Positions 28,328 to 37,598 of a DNA stretch of 64,000 bases are shown piece by piece. The DNA is from Zooshikella sp050749885. Lineage in GTDB: Bacteria > Pseudomonadota > Gammaproteobacteria > Pseudomonadales > Zooshikellaceae. The position numbers were made by a program, and so were the translations under genes. Within the stretch, counting starts at the first letter, position 1, and the number at the start of each line of letters is the position of its first letter. Below the pieces are notes generated by a model that saw only the letters and a program-made list of their open reading frames with translations, ran no database searches and was not told the origin of the DNA. The stretch covers positions 248,001 through 312,000 of the forward strand of contig NZ_JBOIUB010000004.1 in assembly GCF_050749885.1 (NCBI RefSeq). Direction: 5' to 3'.

Positions 28328-31300
28328 TTAAGCAGTTTGTTTTTTTGAGAAATAAATGCGTACTTTTTTCTTTAACTGGCTAATATCTTCTACAACGCCA
28401 TAAAGTGATGGAATTAGGAACAATGTTATTACTGTAGCGAAGAGAATACCGAAACCTAGGGCTATTGCCATTGGAATAACAATTTTAGCCTGAAGGCTTT
28501 TCTCCAAAATGATAGGCGCTAGCCCTAAAAAGGTTGTCAGAGACGTTAATAGAATTGCTCGAAAACGTTCCTTACCCGACGCTTGAATGGCTTCACTAAC
28601 ACTTGTTCCTCGTTCTTTGACTTCTCTATTGATAAAGTCTATCAGGATTAAACTGTCGTTAACTAAGACCCCAGCAAGTGCGATGAGCCCATAAATCGAC
28701 ATCATACTAATGGGTACATTAAAGAACCAATGACCTGCCACTGCGCCAATCAGACCAAATGGAATAATGGCCATAATGATTAACGGTTGGCTATAAGATT
28801 TTAAGGGGATTGCTATTAGGGCATAAATAAGCAGTAGTCCAAAAATAGCCGCTTGAATCATTTTTTGGATGGTTTTTTGCTGCTCTAAACTAGCACCCTC
28901 TAAGTCGGTTTTAAGCGATGGAAACTGGCGTTTCAGTGATGGAATAAAGTTATCCTCTAAATCGCTGATAACTTCTTGTGGTTCTACTTTACTTGGATCA
29001 ATATCAGCGCTGATCGTTACTACATTGGTACTATTTATTCGTCGTATTTCACTGGGAGCCGGTTCTTGTCGCCAACTAACAGCCTGATTGAGTGGCATGG
29101 TGTTTTCACCATCAACCCGTACTTTAAAATTAGCTAAATCGCCTAAATCAGAACGCTCATCTTTAGGATAACGAAGCATTACTTTTACTTCGCTGGTACC
29201 CCGTTGGAAGGTCTGGATTTCATCACCATGAACACCTTGTCTCAGCTGGTTGCCAATATCGGCCAGACGAAGTTGATAGGCAATAGCTTCAGGCATAAGA
29301 GACAGTACAAAGTCGGGGCGAGGTGCACTATAGCTACTTTCAATATCAAAAACACCATCATAGGTTGTCAGCTGTTTTTTAAACTCAGCGGTGGCTTGAA
29401 TAAGCGCATCCTGATCCCGACTAGAAAACTGGAAGAAAATAGGTGAACCACCACCCGCATTAGTGCTGGAATCAAAGCTCAGTTTTTTGACGCCTGGTAG
29501 CGTGCCCACCGCTTTGCGCCAGCGATCACTGATGGTATTCGCATCCCACTGTCGTTGTTCAGATTTGGTCAGCTCAACAACAAGTTCACCACCTGTTTCC
29601 TCTGTGGTAAATGTGAGAAGGTGCTTTAAAAAGCCATCATTTTCAGAATATTGCTTTTTGTAGGCTTCATTAATATCAACGATTTTTTGTTCAATAAGCT
29701 TAAGTGTATGATTACGGCTAGTGTCGGATGTGCCGTCATTCATGGTCAGGTTAACTTGAATAAAGTCTGATGGCACATTAGGGAAAAATACAAAACGTAC
29801 AATGCCACTTTGCAAAACACCGATGGTAAGCATGAGTAAGCCAGTAAACAGAGCAATTGTGGTATAACGCTGTTTATAGGATCGCACTAATAAGGGTAAG
29901 TAACCTTGTTGGATAAAAGATTGTAACTTGGCATCAAAACGATCTTGCAATTTGGTTAGCCAGGTTTTTTTATTGGGTTCATATTTCATGCTCACGAGGT
30001 GAGCAGGCAGAATGAGTTTTGATTCAACCAATGAAAAAAACAGACATAGAATAACGACCATCGCAATGGATTCAAAGAAGGGTGCAGCATTCCCGCCAAC
30101 ATTAAGAATAGGACCAAATGCCGCCATGGTGGTCAGAACACCAAAGGTGGCGGGGACAACTACGCGTTTAACACCTGCAAGTACACTTTGATGGCTATGG
30201 CCATATTTAACAATATGGGTGTAGGCGCTTTCTCCAATAATAATGGCATCATCAACAATAATGCCGAGCACCAAAATAAAGGCAAAAAGACTGACTATGT
30301 TGACAAATACAGGGAATGGTCCATGAGGCATTAACCATAAAGCCCCAAGAAAGCTAATCGGAATGCCTAACACGACCCAGAAGGCAACACGAATTCTTAG
30401 GAATATACTTAAGACGATAAAAACCAGTAAAGCACCGATACCCATATTTTCGAGCATCATGTTGAGCCGGCCTTTAAGGTAAAAAGATACATCACCCCAG
30501 TGGGAAATTTGCAGAGAAGGCGGCAGTTGTTTCTGTTTTTCTGCGATGTATTTTTTTACAGCATCGGCTGTTGCAATTTCATCATCACCTGCGGCTTCAA
30601 CATATAAGCCAACGGATAATTTTTGATTGAAACGAGAAAAGTCACCCGTGTCAGCAAAGCCATCGGTTATTTTAGCAATATCTCCCAGTAGCAGCTGGGT
30701 ACCGTCCTGGTTTGCGCGGATGATAATTCGGGAAAACTCTGCAACTGTTTTGGCCTGACCTTCAGCTCGTAATTGAATACGTCCACTTTTCGCTTTGATA
30801 ACACCACTGGCGATATCAATTGAGCTGCGTTTTAGCGCATTGGCTATTTCATCAAATGTCAGATTGTAGGCTTGCAAGTCTTGCTCTGAAACTTCAATGG
30901 CTATTTCTGCTTCACGGACTCCATAAAGTTCTGCTTTGCTGACTTCTGGTAAAGTTTGTACTTCATCACGAACTTCCTCCCCGACGCGGTGTAACGTTGC
31001 ATAGTCAACATCACCATAGAGTGAAGCCCAAATTACCCGCGTTTTTCGCTCACTTTTTTTGATATGGGGTTTTTCCACTGCTTCAGGAAATGACGTAATG
31101 CCATCAACAGCGGTTCTGACCTCATCCATAATGTCATCAACATTATAGCCATTAGTAACTTCTAGAGTGAGGTTGGTATAGCCTTCTATAGCAAAGGACT
31201 CTACTTTTTTGATTCCTGCAATATCCCTGATGGCTGATTCCACTCTTAACGTAACACTTTGGGATACTTCTGTCGGTGATGCACCTGGATAACTGATAGA

Positions 31301-31462
31301 GACAACAACGCTATCAAGGGTAAAGTCAGGAAACATTTGTTTTTTGATGTTAATTGCTGAAGATATACCCACTGCGAGTAAGAACATCATAAGCAAATTT
31401 GCTGCAACAGGATTGGCAGCAAACCAAGCAATGATACCCGACGATGACTTTGTCGTTTGCAT
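28328..31462 (-). CDS. RND efflux transporter permease (HAE1-like)
   Basis: This inner-membrane proton-driven RND pump subunit has 1044 residues, the normal length. The first membrane segment (about 15-35), two large periplasmic loops and the central transmembrane block are visible. The proton-relay motif LGIIVDDAIIIGES is in TM4. The N-terminus (NPVAANLLMMFLLAVGISSA) and MFPDFTLDSVVVSISYPGAS mark a subgroup different from AcrB/MexB. It is coded with the adaptor at 31565-32812, about 100 bases upstream; no outer-membrane channel gene is near. The substrate cannot be told from sequence. Confidence 0.92.
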   Translation of the reverse strand: MQTTKSSSGIIAWFAANPVAANLLMMFLLAVGISSAINIKKQMFPDFTLDSVVVSISYPGASPTEVSQSVTLRVESAIRDIAGIKKVESFAIEGYTNLTLEVTNGYNVDDIMDEVRTAVDGITSFPEAVEKPHIKKSERKTRVIWASLYGDVDYATLHRVGEEVRDEVQTLPEVSKAELYGVREAEIAIEVSEQDLQAYNLTFDEIANALKRSSIDIASGVIKAKSGRIQLRAEGQAKTVAEFSRIIIRANQDGTQLLLGDIAKITDGFADTGDFSRFNQKLSVGLYVEAAGDDEIATADAVKKYIAEKQKQLPPSLQISHWGDVSFYLKGRLNMMLENMGIGALLVFIVLSIFLRIRVAFWVVLGIPISFLGALWLMPHGPFPVFVNIVSLFAFILVLGIIVDDAIIIGESAYTHIVKYGHSHQSVLAGVKRVVVPATFGVLTTMAAFGPILNVGGNAAPFFESIAMVVILCLFFSLVESKLILPAHLVSMKYEPNKKTWLTKLQDRFDAKLQSFIQQGYLPLLVRSYKQRYTTIALFTGLLMLTIGVLQSGIVRFVFFPNVPSDFIQVNLTMNDGTSDTSRNHTLKLIEQKIVDINEAYKKQYSENDGFLKHLLTFTTEETGGELVVELTKSEQRQWDANTISDRWRKAVGTLPGVKKLSFDSSTNAGGGSPIFFQFSSRDQDALIQATAEFKKQLTTYDGVFDIESSYSAPRPDFVLSLMPEAIAYQLRLADIGNQLRQGVHGDEIQTFQRGTSEVKVMLRYPKDERSDLGDLANFKVRVDGENTMPLNQAVSWRQEPAPSEIRRINSTNVVTISADIDPSKVEPQEVISDLEDNFIPSLKRQFPSLKTDLEGASLEQQKTIQKMIQAAIFGLLLIYALIAIPLKSYSQPLIIMAIIPFGLIGAVAGHWFFNVPISMMSIYGLIALAGVLVNDSLILIDFINREVKERGTSVSEAIQASGKERFRAILLTSLTTFLGLAPIILEKSLQAKIVIPMAIALGFGILFATVITLFLIPSLYGVVEDISQLKKKVRIYFSKKQTA

Positions 31463-31564
31463 ATTTATTAGCCTAAAACTTTCTCTTGCTTATAAACCCC
31501 GTGCTTACGCACATAAATCACACAGCGTTGATCCTTGCATACCCAGTGTTTCAGACAGTTCACT

Positions 31565-32812
31565 TTAGCCTTCACTGGAATGTGCAGGGGTTGTTGCCGA
31601 TTTTTTATTTGCTGATGTCTGTGTCGATTTTATAGCAACGGTTGATTGCTGGTCTGTTTTAGTGATACTCACTTGCAAGCCAGGAATAGGGTTTGGAATA
31701 GCCGTGAGGCATAGTCTGTCACCCTCAGTAAAATTATTTTTTATAAATGCGCTGGCACGTTGTTCTCGAATAAGTTTTACTGGATGTATACGCAGAGTGT
31801 CGTTTTTATCAATGACCAGTAGTTGTTGACGGTTAATCAAAAGATGACGTGGAATTTTAATGACATTTTCTGCGGTTATACCCGTAATGGTGGCTTTGAC
31901 AAATGAGCCAATCGGGAGTGGTGCCTGTGCTTTTGGTTTTGCTGACGTAAGTGAATAAGGGTCTTTGATGCGGGCAACTAAGTAATGCATACGTGTTTTC
32001 GTATCGACGACAGCTTCTTGACGAATAATAACGGCTTGCCACTGATGATCAGGGTTGTGGTTTGAGACGAGTGTTACCTTTGGCCCTTTGAACTCACTTT
32101 GCCCAAAGTCGGGTAAGTTGAGATAAGGCATGTCGCTCCGTTTAACGGGTAAGCGAACTTCAGCATAATCCGTTGCAAAAGTGTCGCCCAGTTGTGTACC
32201 TGTTGTTACATACTGACCAACATCCACTTGGCGAGCTTTTGTCATACCATCATAAGGCGCACGAATTTCGGTTCGGGCAAGGTACTGTTGTGCTTTATGT
32301 AGATCGGCTTTGGCTGCATGTACGGCTGCTTTGGCTTCTTGTACATAAGGTTTGCGCAACACAAGGTCATTAGCTTGTTTCAAGGAACGCCCGCGCTGAG
32401 TCCAGTCAGTACGCGCTGCTTCCGCTTTACCTTGTTCTTCCATTAACTTGGCTTCGGCCTGGGCAAGCTGGGCTTTGGCCTGTTCAACAGCAACCTGATA
32501 ATCAATGGCATCAATACGAAGCAGTATGTCACCTTTTTTAAAGGTGCCACCACTGACGAACGCAGGAGAAATTTCCAGAACGGTACCTGCCACTTGTGAT
32601 ATCAGAGTCGTTTCGGTGCGAGGGTTGATAGTACCCTGACTTGTAACACGAAACTGAACAGTCTCTTCAGTTAATGGTTTAGTTTCTACAACAAGTGGAG
32701 TAACAGGTTTTTCAGATTTGGCGGGTTCAGGTTTCATATTACTTAACTGCCAGGTAGCGGCAGATGCCAATGCTAATAAACCAATGGGGGTGATAACCTT
32801 AAGCCACCTCAT
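31565..32812 (-). CDS. RND efflux periplasmic adaptor (membrane fusion protein)
   Basis: Membrane-fusion protein of 415 residues that links the RND permease to an outer-membrane channel. One N-terminal anchor (residues 5-24, no lipobox) is followed by a lipoyl/barrel-sandwich half (GTVLEISPAF, KKGDILLRID), a coiled-coil hairpin rich in Ala, Gln and Lys (about 95-170), and the second half TEIRAPYDGMTKARQVDVGQYV. The ATG at 32812 is used because GGAG lies upstream; a TTG at 32842 would only add an unlikely extension. A C-terminal Lys/Ser/Thr-rich tail follows. It is first in the operon with the permease. Confidence 0.9.
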   Translation of the reverse strand: MRWLKVITPIGLLALASAATWQLSNMKPEPAKSEKPVTPLVVETKPLTEETVQFRVTSQGTINPRTETTLISQVAGTVLEISPAFVSGGTFKKGDILLRIDAIDYQVAVEQAKAQLAQAEAKLMEEQGKAEAARTDWTQRGRSLKQANDLVLRKPYVQEAKAAVHAAKADLHKAQQYLARTEIRAPYDGMTKARQVDVGQYVTTGTQLGDTFATDYAEVRLPVKRSDMPYLNLPDFGQSEFKGPKVTLVSNHNPDHQWQAVIIRQEAVVDTKTRMHYLVARIKDPYSLTSAKPKAQAPLPIGSFVKATITGITAENVIKIPRHLLINRQQLLVIDKNDTLRIHPVKLIREQRASAFIKNNFTEGDRLCLTAIPNPIPGLQVSITKTDQQSTVAIKSTQTSANKKSATTPAHSSEG

Positions 32813-33261
32813 GGATGTAAGTACTCCTAGATGCCAAATCAAACTGACAGGGTCATTTTATAAGGGCGAATACCATAGCAAGAACAAGAGTCTCTGCCAA
32901 AGAACATTTCACTTTATTAAGAAAGTCTTAATAAGAGTTTCACTAACCGATTTAGTCGCTTCACTCCAACCTGCATAACAGTCTTCAAACTAAGACAGGC
33001 TAGTATAAAAAATGATCCTACGTTATGTGAATATTATTTGTTTTTTGTGTGAAGAGTGTTGTTCTTTTCATTTTGAAGTAGTTGTACTTTCAAAGGAGGG
33101 AAATTTTCTCTCAAACCTTTTAATTATTTTCTAAATTAAATGTTTTTTAGAGAAAAAATAATAGCGTAAAGAGGAATAAAATCTGCCAAAAAAATTTTTA
33201 CTAAAAATATACTCGTGTGAGCAAGAGTTTTCTAACTCACACAGAGCAATGATTAAGTAAA
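32813..33261. other. Intergenic region with an inverted repeat upstream of the RND adaptor
   Basis: 449 bases without a gene. A 21-base inverted repeat, TTATTAAGA-AAG-TCTTAATAA (32914-32934), lies about 100 bases upstream of the adaptor start and is a possible regulator site. The rest is AT-rich. I looked for a decayed transposase end of the neighbouring zinc-ribbon gene here and saw none. Confidence 0.5.
32914..32934. promoter_or_regulatory. Inverted repeat, possible operator of the RND operon
   Basis: Perfect 9-bp arms (TTATTAAGA / TCTTAATAA) around AAG, about 100 bases upstream of the adaptor ATG. The symmetry and spacing fit a dimeric repressor site, but no cognate regulator gene is adjacent. 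Confidence 0.35.
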
Positions 33262-33711
33262 TCACAAAGGAGTTGTGATAATAGGTAATTGGTTGACACG
33301 ATGTGTGGTTTTGGACTTTTCGGTAGTTGATTGATGTTGTTTAAGAAGTTTTCGTTTTACTCTGCGAGCGGTGTCGTAAGAGACATTGAGTTCATGCATG
33401 AGTGATAATGCAGACAGTTTCTTTTGATGAGCAAGAAGATAAGCAGCTCTAAACCAGTCTTTAAGGGGGAGTTTAGTGCCCTGGAATATTGTACCACTGA
33501 TAAGAGACTGCTGACGGTGACAATGGTTACATTGGTAGAGTGGACGTGTTTTAAGGGTACAATGCTTAGCACAACCACAGCTTGGACAACGGAAACCTTC
33601 AGGCCAGCGGAGTTGAAATAACAACTCGTGACATTGACTTTCTGTGCCAAATTTATCTGTAAAGTGTTCAAACCCCTGAGCTTTGACAAGCGATACTAAA
33701 TCAATTTCCAT
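33262..33711 (-). CDS. Orphan IS1595-type zinc-ribbon/HTH protein (no DDE domain)
   Basis: 149 residues matching the N-terminal part of IS1595-family transposases. It has a zinc ribbon with C42-PS-C45 and C61-NH-C64, then ISGTIFQGTKLPLKDWFRAAYL and a helix-turn-helix-like LSALSLMHELNVSYDTARRVKRKL. A full transposase continues for about 150-200 more residues with a DDE-type catalytic core; here only a 25-residue Ser/Thr-rich tail follows. The ATG at 33711 has AAGGGA at a good distance, so the gene looks translatable, not decayed. I see no IS ends around it. It could be a truncated IS remnant or a DNA-binding domain adopted as a regulator. It is divergent from the two-component genes. Confidence 0.7.
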   Translation of the reverse strand: MEIDLVSLVKAQGFEHFTDKFGTESQCHELLFQLRWPEGFRCPSCGCAKHCTLKTRPLYQCNHCHRQQSLISGTIFQGTKLPLKDWFRAAYLLAHQKKLSALSLMHELNVSYDTARRVKRKLLKQHQSTTEKSKTTHRVNQLPIITTPL

Positions 33712-34017
33712 GATGAATCCCTTCTGCAATGATGAATGTATTGCGGATTTGTCCATTGTATTAGTCGTCAATATACGTATATTGATCTCTATCAGGGTTT
33801 TTCGGCTGAATTAGATGGGTAATTTATAACTCATACATAATGAGCGCTACTCGTTTTGCCTGAGAACTCTGTTGTTGAATTTCTGTTAATCCTTTCCTCT
33901 CTTATCTATAAGTCGTTCGTTGTTAATCTTTATAACTTACTCTTGATAGTTGTAGTAGTTGTCATTGAGCTTAACGCGCCGCATAATTGGCGACAGTTTG
34001 TTCTGGTGGAGGCTTAG
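33712..34017. other. Divergent promoter region between the zinc-ribbon gene and the response regulator
   Basis: 306 bases between divergent starts. It contains the 18-bp perfect palindrome at 33768-33785. The rest shows no gene. I cannot assign exact -10/-35 boxes. Confidence 0.45.
33768..33785. promoter_or_regulatory. 18-bp perfect palindrome, candidate operator
   Basis: TCAATATACGTATATTGA is a perfect palindrome with no spacer, centred about 65 bases upstream of the zinc-ribbon gene's ATG (33711) and about 240 bases upstream of the response-regulator start. Such symmetry fits a dimeric regulator binding site controlling the zinc-ribbon gene, or both divergent units. Confidence 0.5.
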
Positions 34018-34719
34018 ATGCAGCGTTATATCGCCATCGTAGAAGATGAAGCAGCCATTCGTGAGAACTATCGAGCAGTACTCACACGTTATGGTTATCA
34101 TGTCAGCATGTATAGTAACCGCCGAGAGGCGATGGCGGCATTCAATAAGCAGCTTCCTGAGCTGGCTATCATTGATGTTGGCTTGGAAGATGAAATTGAA
34201 GGAGGCTTTGACCTTTGTCGCGAGCTTCGGGCTATTGCACCACAGTTACCCATCATTTTTTTGACGGCTCGAGACAGTGAGTTGGATGCTATTTCTGGTT
34301 TGAGATTGGGGGCTGATGATTACCTGACGAAAGACATCAGTTTAGAGCATATGGTTGCTCGCATTGTTGCGTTATTTCGTCGCGTTGATGCACTTCAGTC
34401 AAAATCACCTGCTGAGCAAGGTCAACAGCTATGCTGTGGCGATTTGGTGATGGACCTTGATCGAATGACCGCAAACTGGCAAGCGCAGTTAGTGCCTTTA
34501 ACGTTAACTGAGTTTTGGCTGGTATACGCATTGGCGAGACACCCGGGCCATGTTAAAAACCGTCAGCAACTGATGGATGCGGCAAATGTCGTGCTTGATG
34601 ATAATACGATTACCTCGCACATTAAGCGTATTCGTAAAAAGTTTTCGAAGCTAGATACTAATTTTCAATCTATTGAAACAGTATATGGGTTTGGCTATCG
34701 CTGGCATCCACAAAAATAG
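34018..34719 (+). CDS. Dedicated-sortase-system response regulator (OmpR/PhoB type)
   Basis: A cytoplasmic DNA-binding response regulator of 233 residues. The receiver domain (1-120) has the acidic pair E9/D10, phospho-acceptor D53 (AIIDVGL), and the conserved Thr and Lys (FLTARD, LTKD). Residues about 135-230 form an OmpR-type winged helix with the ending ETVYGFGYRW. The motif GLEDEIEGGFDLCREL after D53 and the pairing with the kinase downstream match the regulator of the proteobacterial dedicated sortase system. It is 8 bases before the kinase gene, so they are co-expressed. Its likely targets are the sortase and target genes at 24882-27525, by family knowledge only. Confidence 0.85.
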   Translation: MQRYIAIVEDEAAIRENYRAVLTRYGYHVSMYSNRREAMAAFNKQLPELAIIDVGLEDEIEGGFDLCRELRAIAPQLPIIFLTARDSELDAISGLRLGADDYLTKDISLEHMVARIVALFRRVDALQSKSPAEQGQQLCCGDLVMDLDRMTANWQAQLVPLTLTEFWLVYALARHPGHVKNRQQLMDAANVVLDDNTITSHIKRIRKKFSKLDTNFQSIETVYGFGYRWHPQK

Positions 34720-34727
34720 CAGCCTGT

Positions 34728-36830
34728 ATGCGACTTCATATCCAATTATTTATTATCAGTCTCATTACTCTGGCTTTACCTTGGGCAGGTTGCCAGTATG
34801 TAAAAGAAACAGAAATCGCGCTACGTAGTGGTCAGGAGCAAGCAGTACAAGCAACGGCCAATGCGATTGCAAGTACACTGACCACAGTGACTTGGCCCAA
34901 TGTGGTGGGAGAGCAAGTGCTTTATGCACACCCATTGAACATGCCTCTGGTGATTGATGGCTATCATGAAGACTGGCCATTTTCTAATCCACAGATTAAT
35001 CACTTTCTTAGCTTAAAAAAAGAACCCATGGTAATGCGCTTAGGGGCAGGAGGGGACCAGGCACTTTACTTACATATTACGTATCAGGATGATCGCGTCA
35101 TCTATCAGACACCTATGCAGCGCTCGATATTTGCATCTGATGCTTTGTTAATTCGAGTACAAAGTGGCAGCGAGCATCAGGCCTATTTAGTGCGTACACC
35201 GGCACCAGGTAAAGTTATTGCTGAACAAATTATTATTGAAGAAAAACAAATTATCCTTGTCCCTGAACCTAATATTCAGGGACAGTGGCAAGAGACTGCT
35301 CAAGGCATCAATATCGAGTTACGTATTGCCCATCAGCAGGTAGGAGATCGTGTCGCTGTGGGTATGGTTGACTATGACTTTATTAACCAGATACAAACAG
35401 TAGGAGCGCTTTTTAGTGAGACAGTGATTGGTGAAGATAGTCTAATTGCTGCTCTAACCCAGCCAGAATCTATACCTTACCGACTTGTTACGCCTGCGCC
35501 ACATTTACAAGCGCTGTTATCCCCCTTTGCTTCATTAGGGCAAGAAGTGGTGCTGGTAACTCCGCAAGGGTGGGTGCTTGCTTTAGCAAAACCTAAAAAT
35601 TCAGCATTAGATGAAGACATCGCACAGCAGCACGTGGTAGTCCCTTATTGGCAAAGGACCTTATTACACTGGATTTTGTCCTCGTCAACGCCTCTACCAG
35701 AATGGTCTTTGCAATCGGGTCGGGTGAATTCTGAATTTATGCAGCATGTTTTGCAGAATAGTTTAGCTTCGCAATGGTTTCAGGGAAGTAAGCGATATAC
35801 CAATAAAGTCGTTGCAGGAACACCTGTTGTACAAAGTGACAAGGTTATTGGTGCAGTATTTGTTGTGAATGCTTCTGATGAAATTGTCTCGCTGACGGAT
35901 AAAGCCTGGCTAGGTATGATAGGCGTTACTTTTTGGGTAATTACGCTCGTTATCGTGGTGTTAGTGGGGTATGCGATACTGTTATCAAGTCGTATACGAC
36001 GATTGAGTCGTCTTGCTGAGCAGGTGTTAACAGCAGAAGGACAGTTAGCACAAGTGTTTCCTGCATCAAAGCAGAAAGATGAAATAGGGGACTTGTCCAG
36101 AAGTTTTAAAGTATTGCATCAGCGACTGTGGGACTATATGCATTATTTACAAAGTTTATCGAGTAAATTGGCTCATGAACTAAGGACGCCATTAGCGGTT
36201 ATGCGTTCTTCACTTGAAAATCTGGAGATGGAAAGCTCACTATCTGATAGTGCGAAAGATTATGTATTAAGGGCTAAAGATGGGGCCGACCGATTACGGC
36301 ATTTAATTGATGCGATGAGCGAAGCGAAACGTGTAGAGCAAAGCCTAGCACAGGCAGAACCTGAATGTTTCCCACTTGATCAAGTGGTCAATGGTATGGT
36401 TCTAGCGTATCAAGATGTATATCCTAAACATCGCTTGCAGGCAAACATACAGCCAGGATCTTACCCTTTATGGGGAGAGGCTGATTTTATAGTACAACTG
36501 TTGGATAAGTTGGTTGATAATGCGGTTGATTTTACCCCAGCGCAAGGATTAATTCGCGTTGCCCTTAAACCGGAAAATGAAAATTATTATTTAACCGTAT
36601 TTAATCAAGGCTCCTCTTTACCGGAATCAATGCGGGATCAGCTTTTTGATTCGCTGGTTTCTATGCGGAAAGAAACATCCTCTAAGCAACATTTAGGGTT
36701 TGGTTTACATATCGCAAAGCTAATCGTGGACTGGTTTCAGGGGCGTATTATGGCTGAAAATGCAGAAGAAGAGCTTGGAGTTATCTTTACTGTAGTGTTG
36801 CCAAAAATTAATCGCTATACCCAATGCTAG
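34728..36830 (+). CDS. Dedicated-sortase-system sensor histidine kinase
   Basis: A 700-residue membrane histidine kinase. TM1 is at about residues 5-22 and TM2 at about 395-420, leaving a large periplasmic sensor domain of about 370 residues. Near residue 75 the sensor has a stretch (LVIDGYHEDW) that resembles a carbohydrate-binding-like fold. A HAMP-like linker follows, then the H-box with H483 (KLAHELRTPLAV), the N-box (LLDKLVDNAVDFTP) and the G-box (FGLHIAKLIVDWF). The layout and size match the histidine kinase of the proteobacterial dedicated sortase system. It partners the regulator just upstream. The signal is unknown. The D1 Cys in AGCQY near residue 22 is not a convincing lipobox. Confidence 0.85.
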   Translation: MRLHIQLFIISLITLALPWAGCQYVKETEIALRSGQEQAVQATANAIASTLTTVTWPNVVGEQVLYAHPLNMPLVIDGYHEDWPFSNPQINHFLSLKKEPMVMRLGAGGDQALYLHITYQDDRVIYQTPMQRSIFASDALLIRVQSGSEHQAYLVRTPAPGKVIAEQIIIEEKQIILVPEPNIQGQWQETAQGINIELRIAHQQVGDRVAVGMVDYDFINQIQTVGALFSETVIGEDSLIAALTQPESIPYRLVTPAPHLQALLSPFASLGQEVVLVTPQGWVLALAKPKNSALDEDIAQQHVVVPYWQRTLLHWILSSSTPLPEWSLQSGRVNSEFMQHVLQNSLASQWFQGSKRYTNKVVAGTPVVQSDKVIGAVFVVNASDEIVSLTDKAWLGMIGVTFWVITLVIVVLVGYAILLSSRIRRLSRLAEQVLTAEGQLAQVFPASKQKDEIGDLSRSFKVLHQRLWDYMHYLQSLSSKLAHELRTPLAVMRSSLENLEMESSLSDSAKDYVLRAKDGADRLRHLIDAMSEAKRVEQSLAQAEPECFPLDQVVNGMVLAYQDVYPKHRLQANIQPGSYPLWGEADFIVQLLDKLVDNAVDFTPAQGLIRVALKPENENYYLTVFNQGSSLPESMRDQLFDSLVSMRKETSSKQHLGFGLHIAKLIVDWFQGRIMAENAEEELGVIFTVVLPKINRYTQC

Positions 36831-36885
36831 GGCCTATGTATAGACCTTGGTTTAGTTTTTAATAAAAAATTTAAGATGTAATGAG

Positions 36886-37305
36886 GTGAGCGCTGTGTCA
36901 TCAGGTCTAACGGTTAATATTAAGGGCATACCAGTAAATATCGAGTACTCTGAAGGAAATACTCATGTAATAGGGTTGATGGATATGCCTTTTGAGTGGA
37001 TAAAACAAGGTAAAAAGTCTGTTGAGATACGCGCTAATAGTGATGTTCGACCATTTGATTATGGGGTAATTAAACCCAACCATACTTTGTTTTTTATTAA
37101 TGAACAGACCGGTGAATCATTAGAGCGACGTGTTATTCGAATTGATCATTATCAGACAGTAAAAGAGTTAATTAACACAGAAGGAATGAAAAACACATTA
37201 CCGACTTTTGTTTCTATAGAAGATGCAATTGAGCTGATACATAGTTTTCCGGGCTATAAGCAGGGAATAATAAAATATGGAGTTTATGCGATAGAAATTA
37301 TGTAG
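36886..37305 (+). CDS. ASCH-domain-like protein
   Basis: 139 residues, cytoplasmic. MPFEWIKQGKKSVEIRANSD is followed by IKPNHTLFFINEQTGESLERRVIRIDHYQTVKELI and, near the end, KYGVYAIEIM. This is the pattern of the ASCH/PUA-like fold, proposed to bind RNA (GKKxVEIR motif, 'Y.T..EL' helix, 'GVxAIE' final strand). The function of single-domain ASCH proteins is mostly unknown. The start is uncertain. GTG at 36886 gives the length listed, while GTG at 36895 sits 5 bases after AGGTGA and may be the true start. It stands alone, 55 bases after the kinase gene, with no sign of coupling. Confidence 0.65.
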   Translation: MSAVSSGLTVNIKGIPVNIEYSEGNTHVIGLMDMPFEWIKQGKKSVEIRANSDVRPFDYGVIKPNHTLFFINEQTGESLERRVIRIDHYQTVKELINTEGMKNTLPTFVSIEDAIELIHSFPGYKQGIIKYGVYAIEIM

Positions 37306-37598
37306 AGTGTCAGTTTCTTTATTTGCTTATCTTATAGTTGATAACCTTGGTTTCTATAGGGTTACGCTTATGTATGCTGCATTGATCTATCCCTTCCTTA
37401 AATATATAAAAAAATATTTGGTTACTTAATGCGTCGTATTGATGGCTTTATGTAAATTTTTGACTCATATTTGATTTTAGATTTTACCCATTAGTTAAGA
37501 TACACCGCTGAAGGCTAAACAGTTGCTTAGAAATTGTATTTACAGTTTTGGGGTGTTTAATAGCCTATTTATCAAAGCACTATATTAAGAGCTGATTT

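Noticed and set aside
33262..33771. A complete IS1595 insertion sequence
   Set aside because: No DDE catalytic part and no terminal repeats around the gene; only the zinc-ribbon/HTH part is present.
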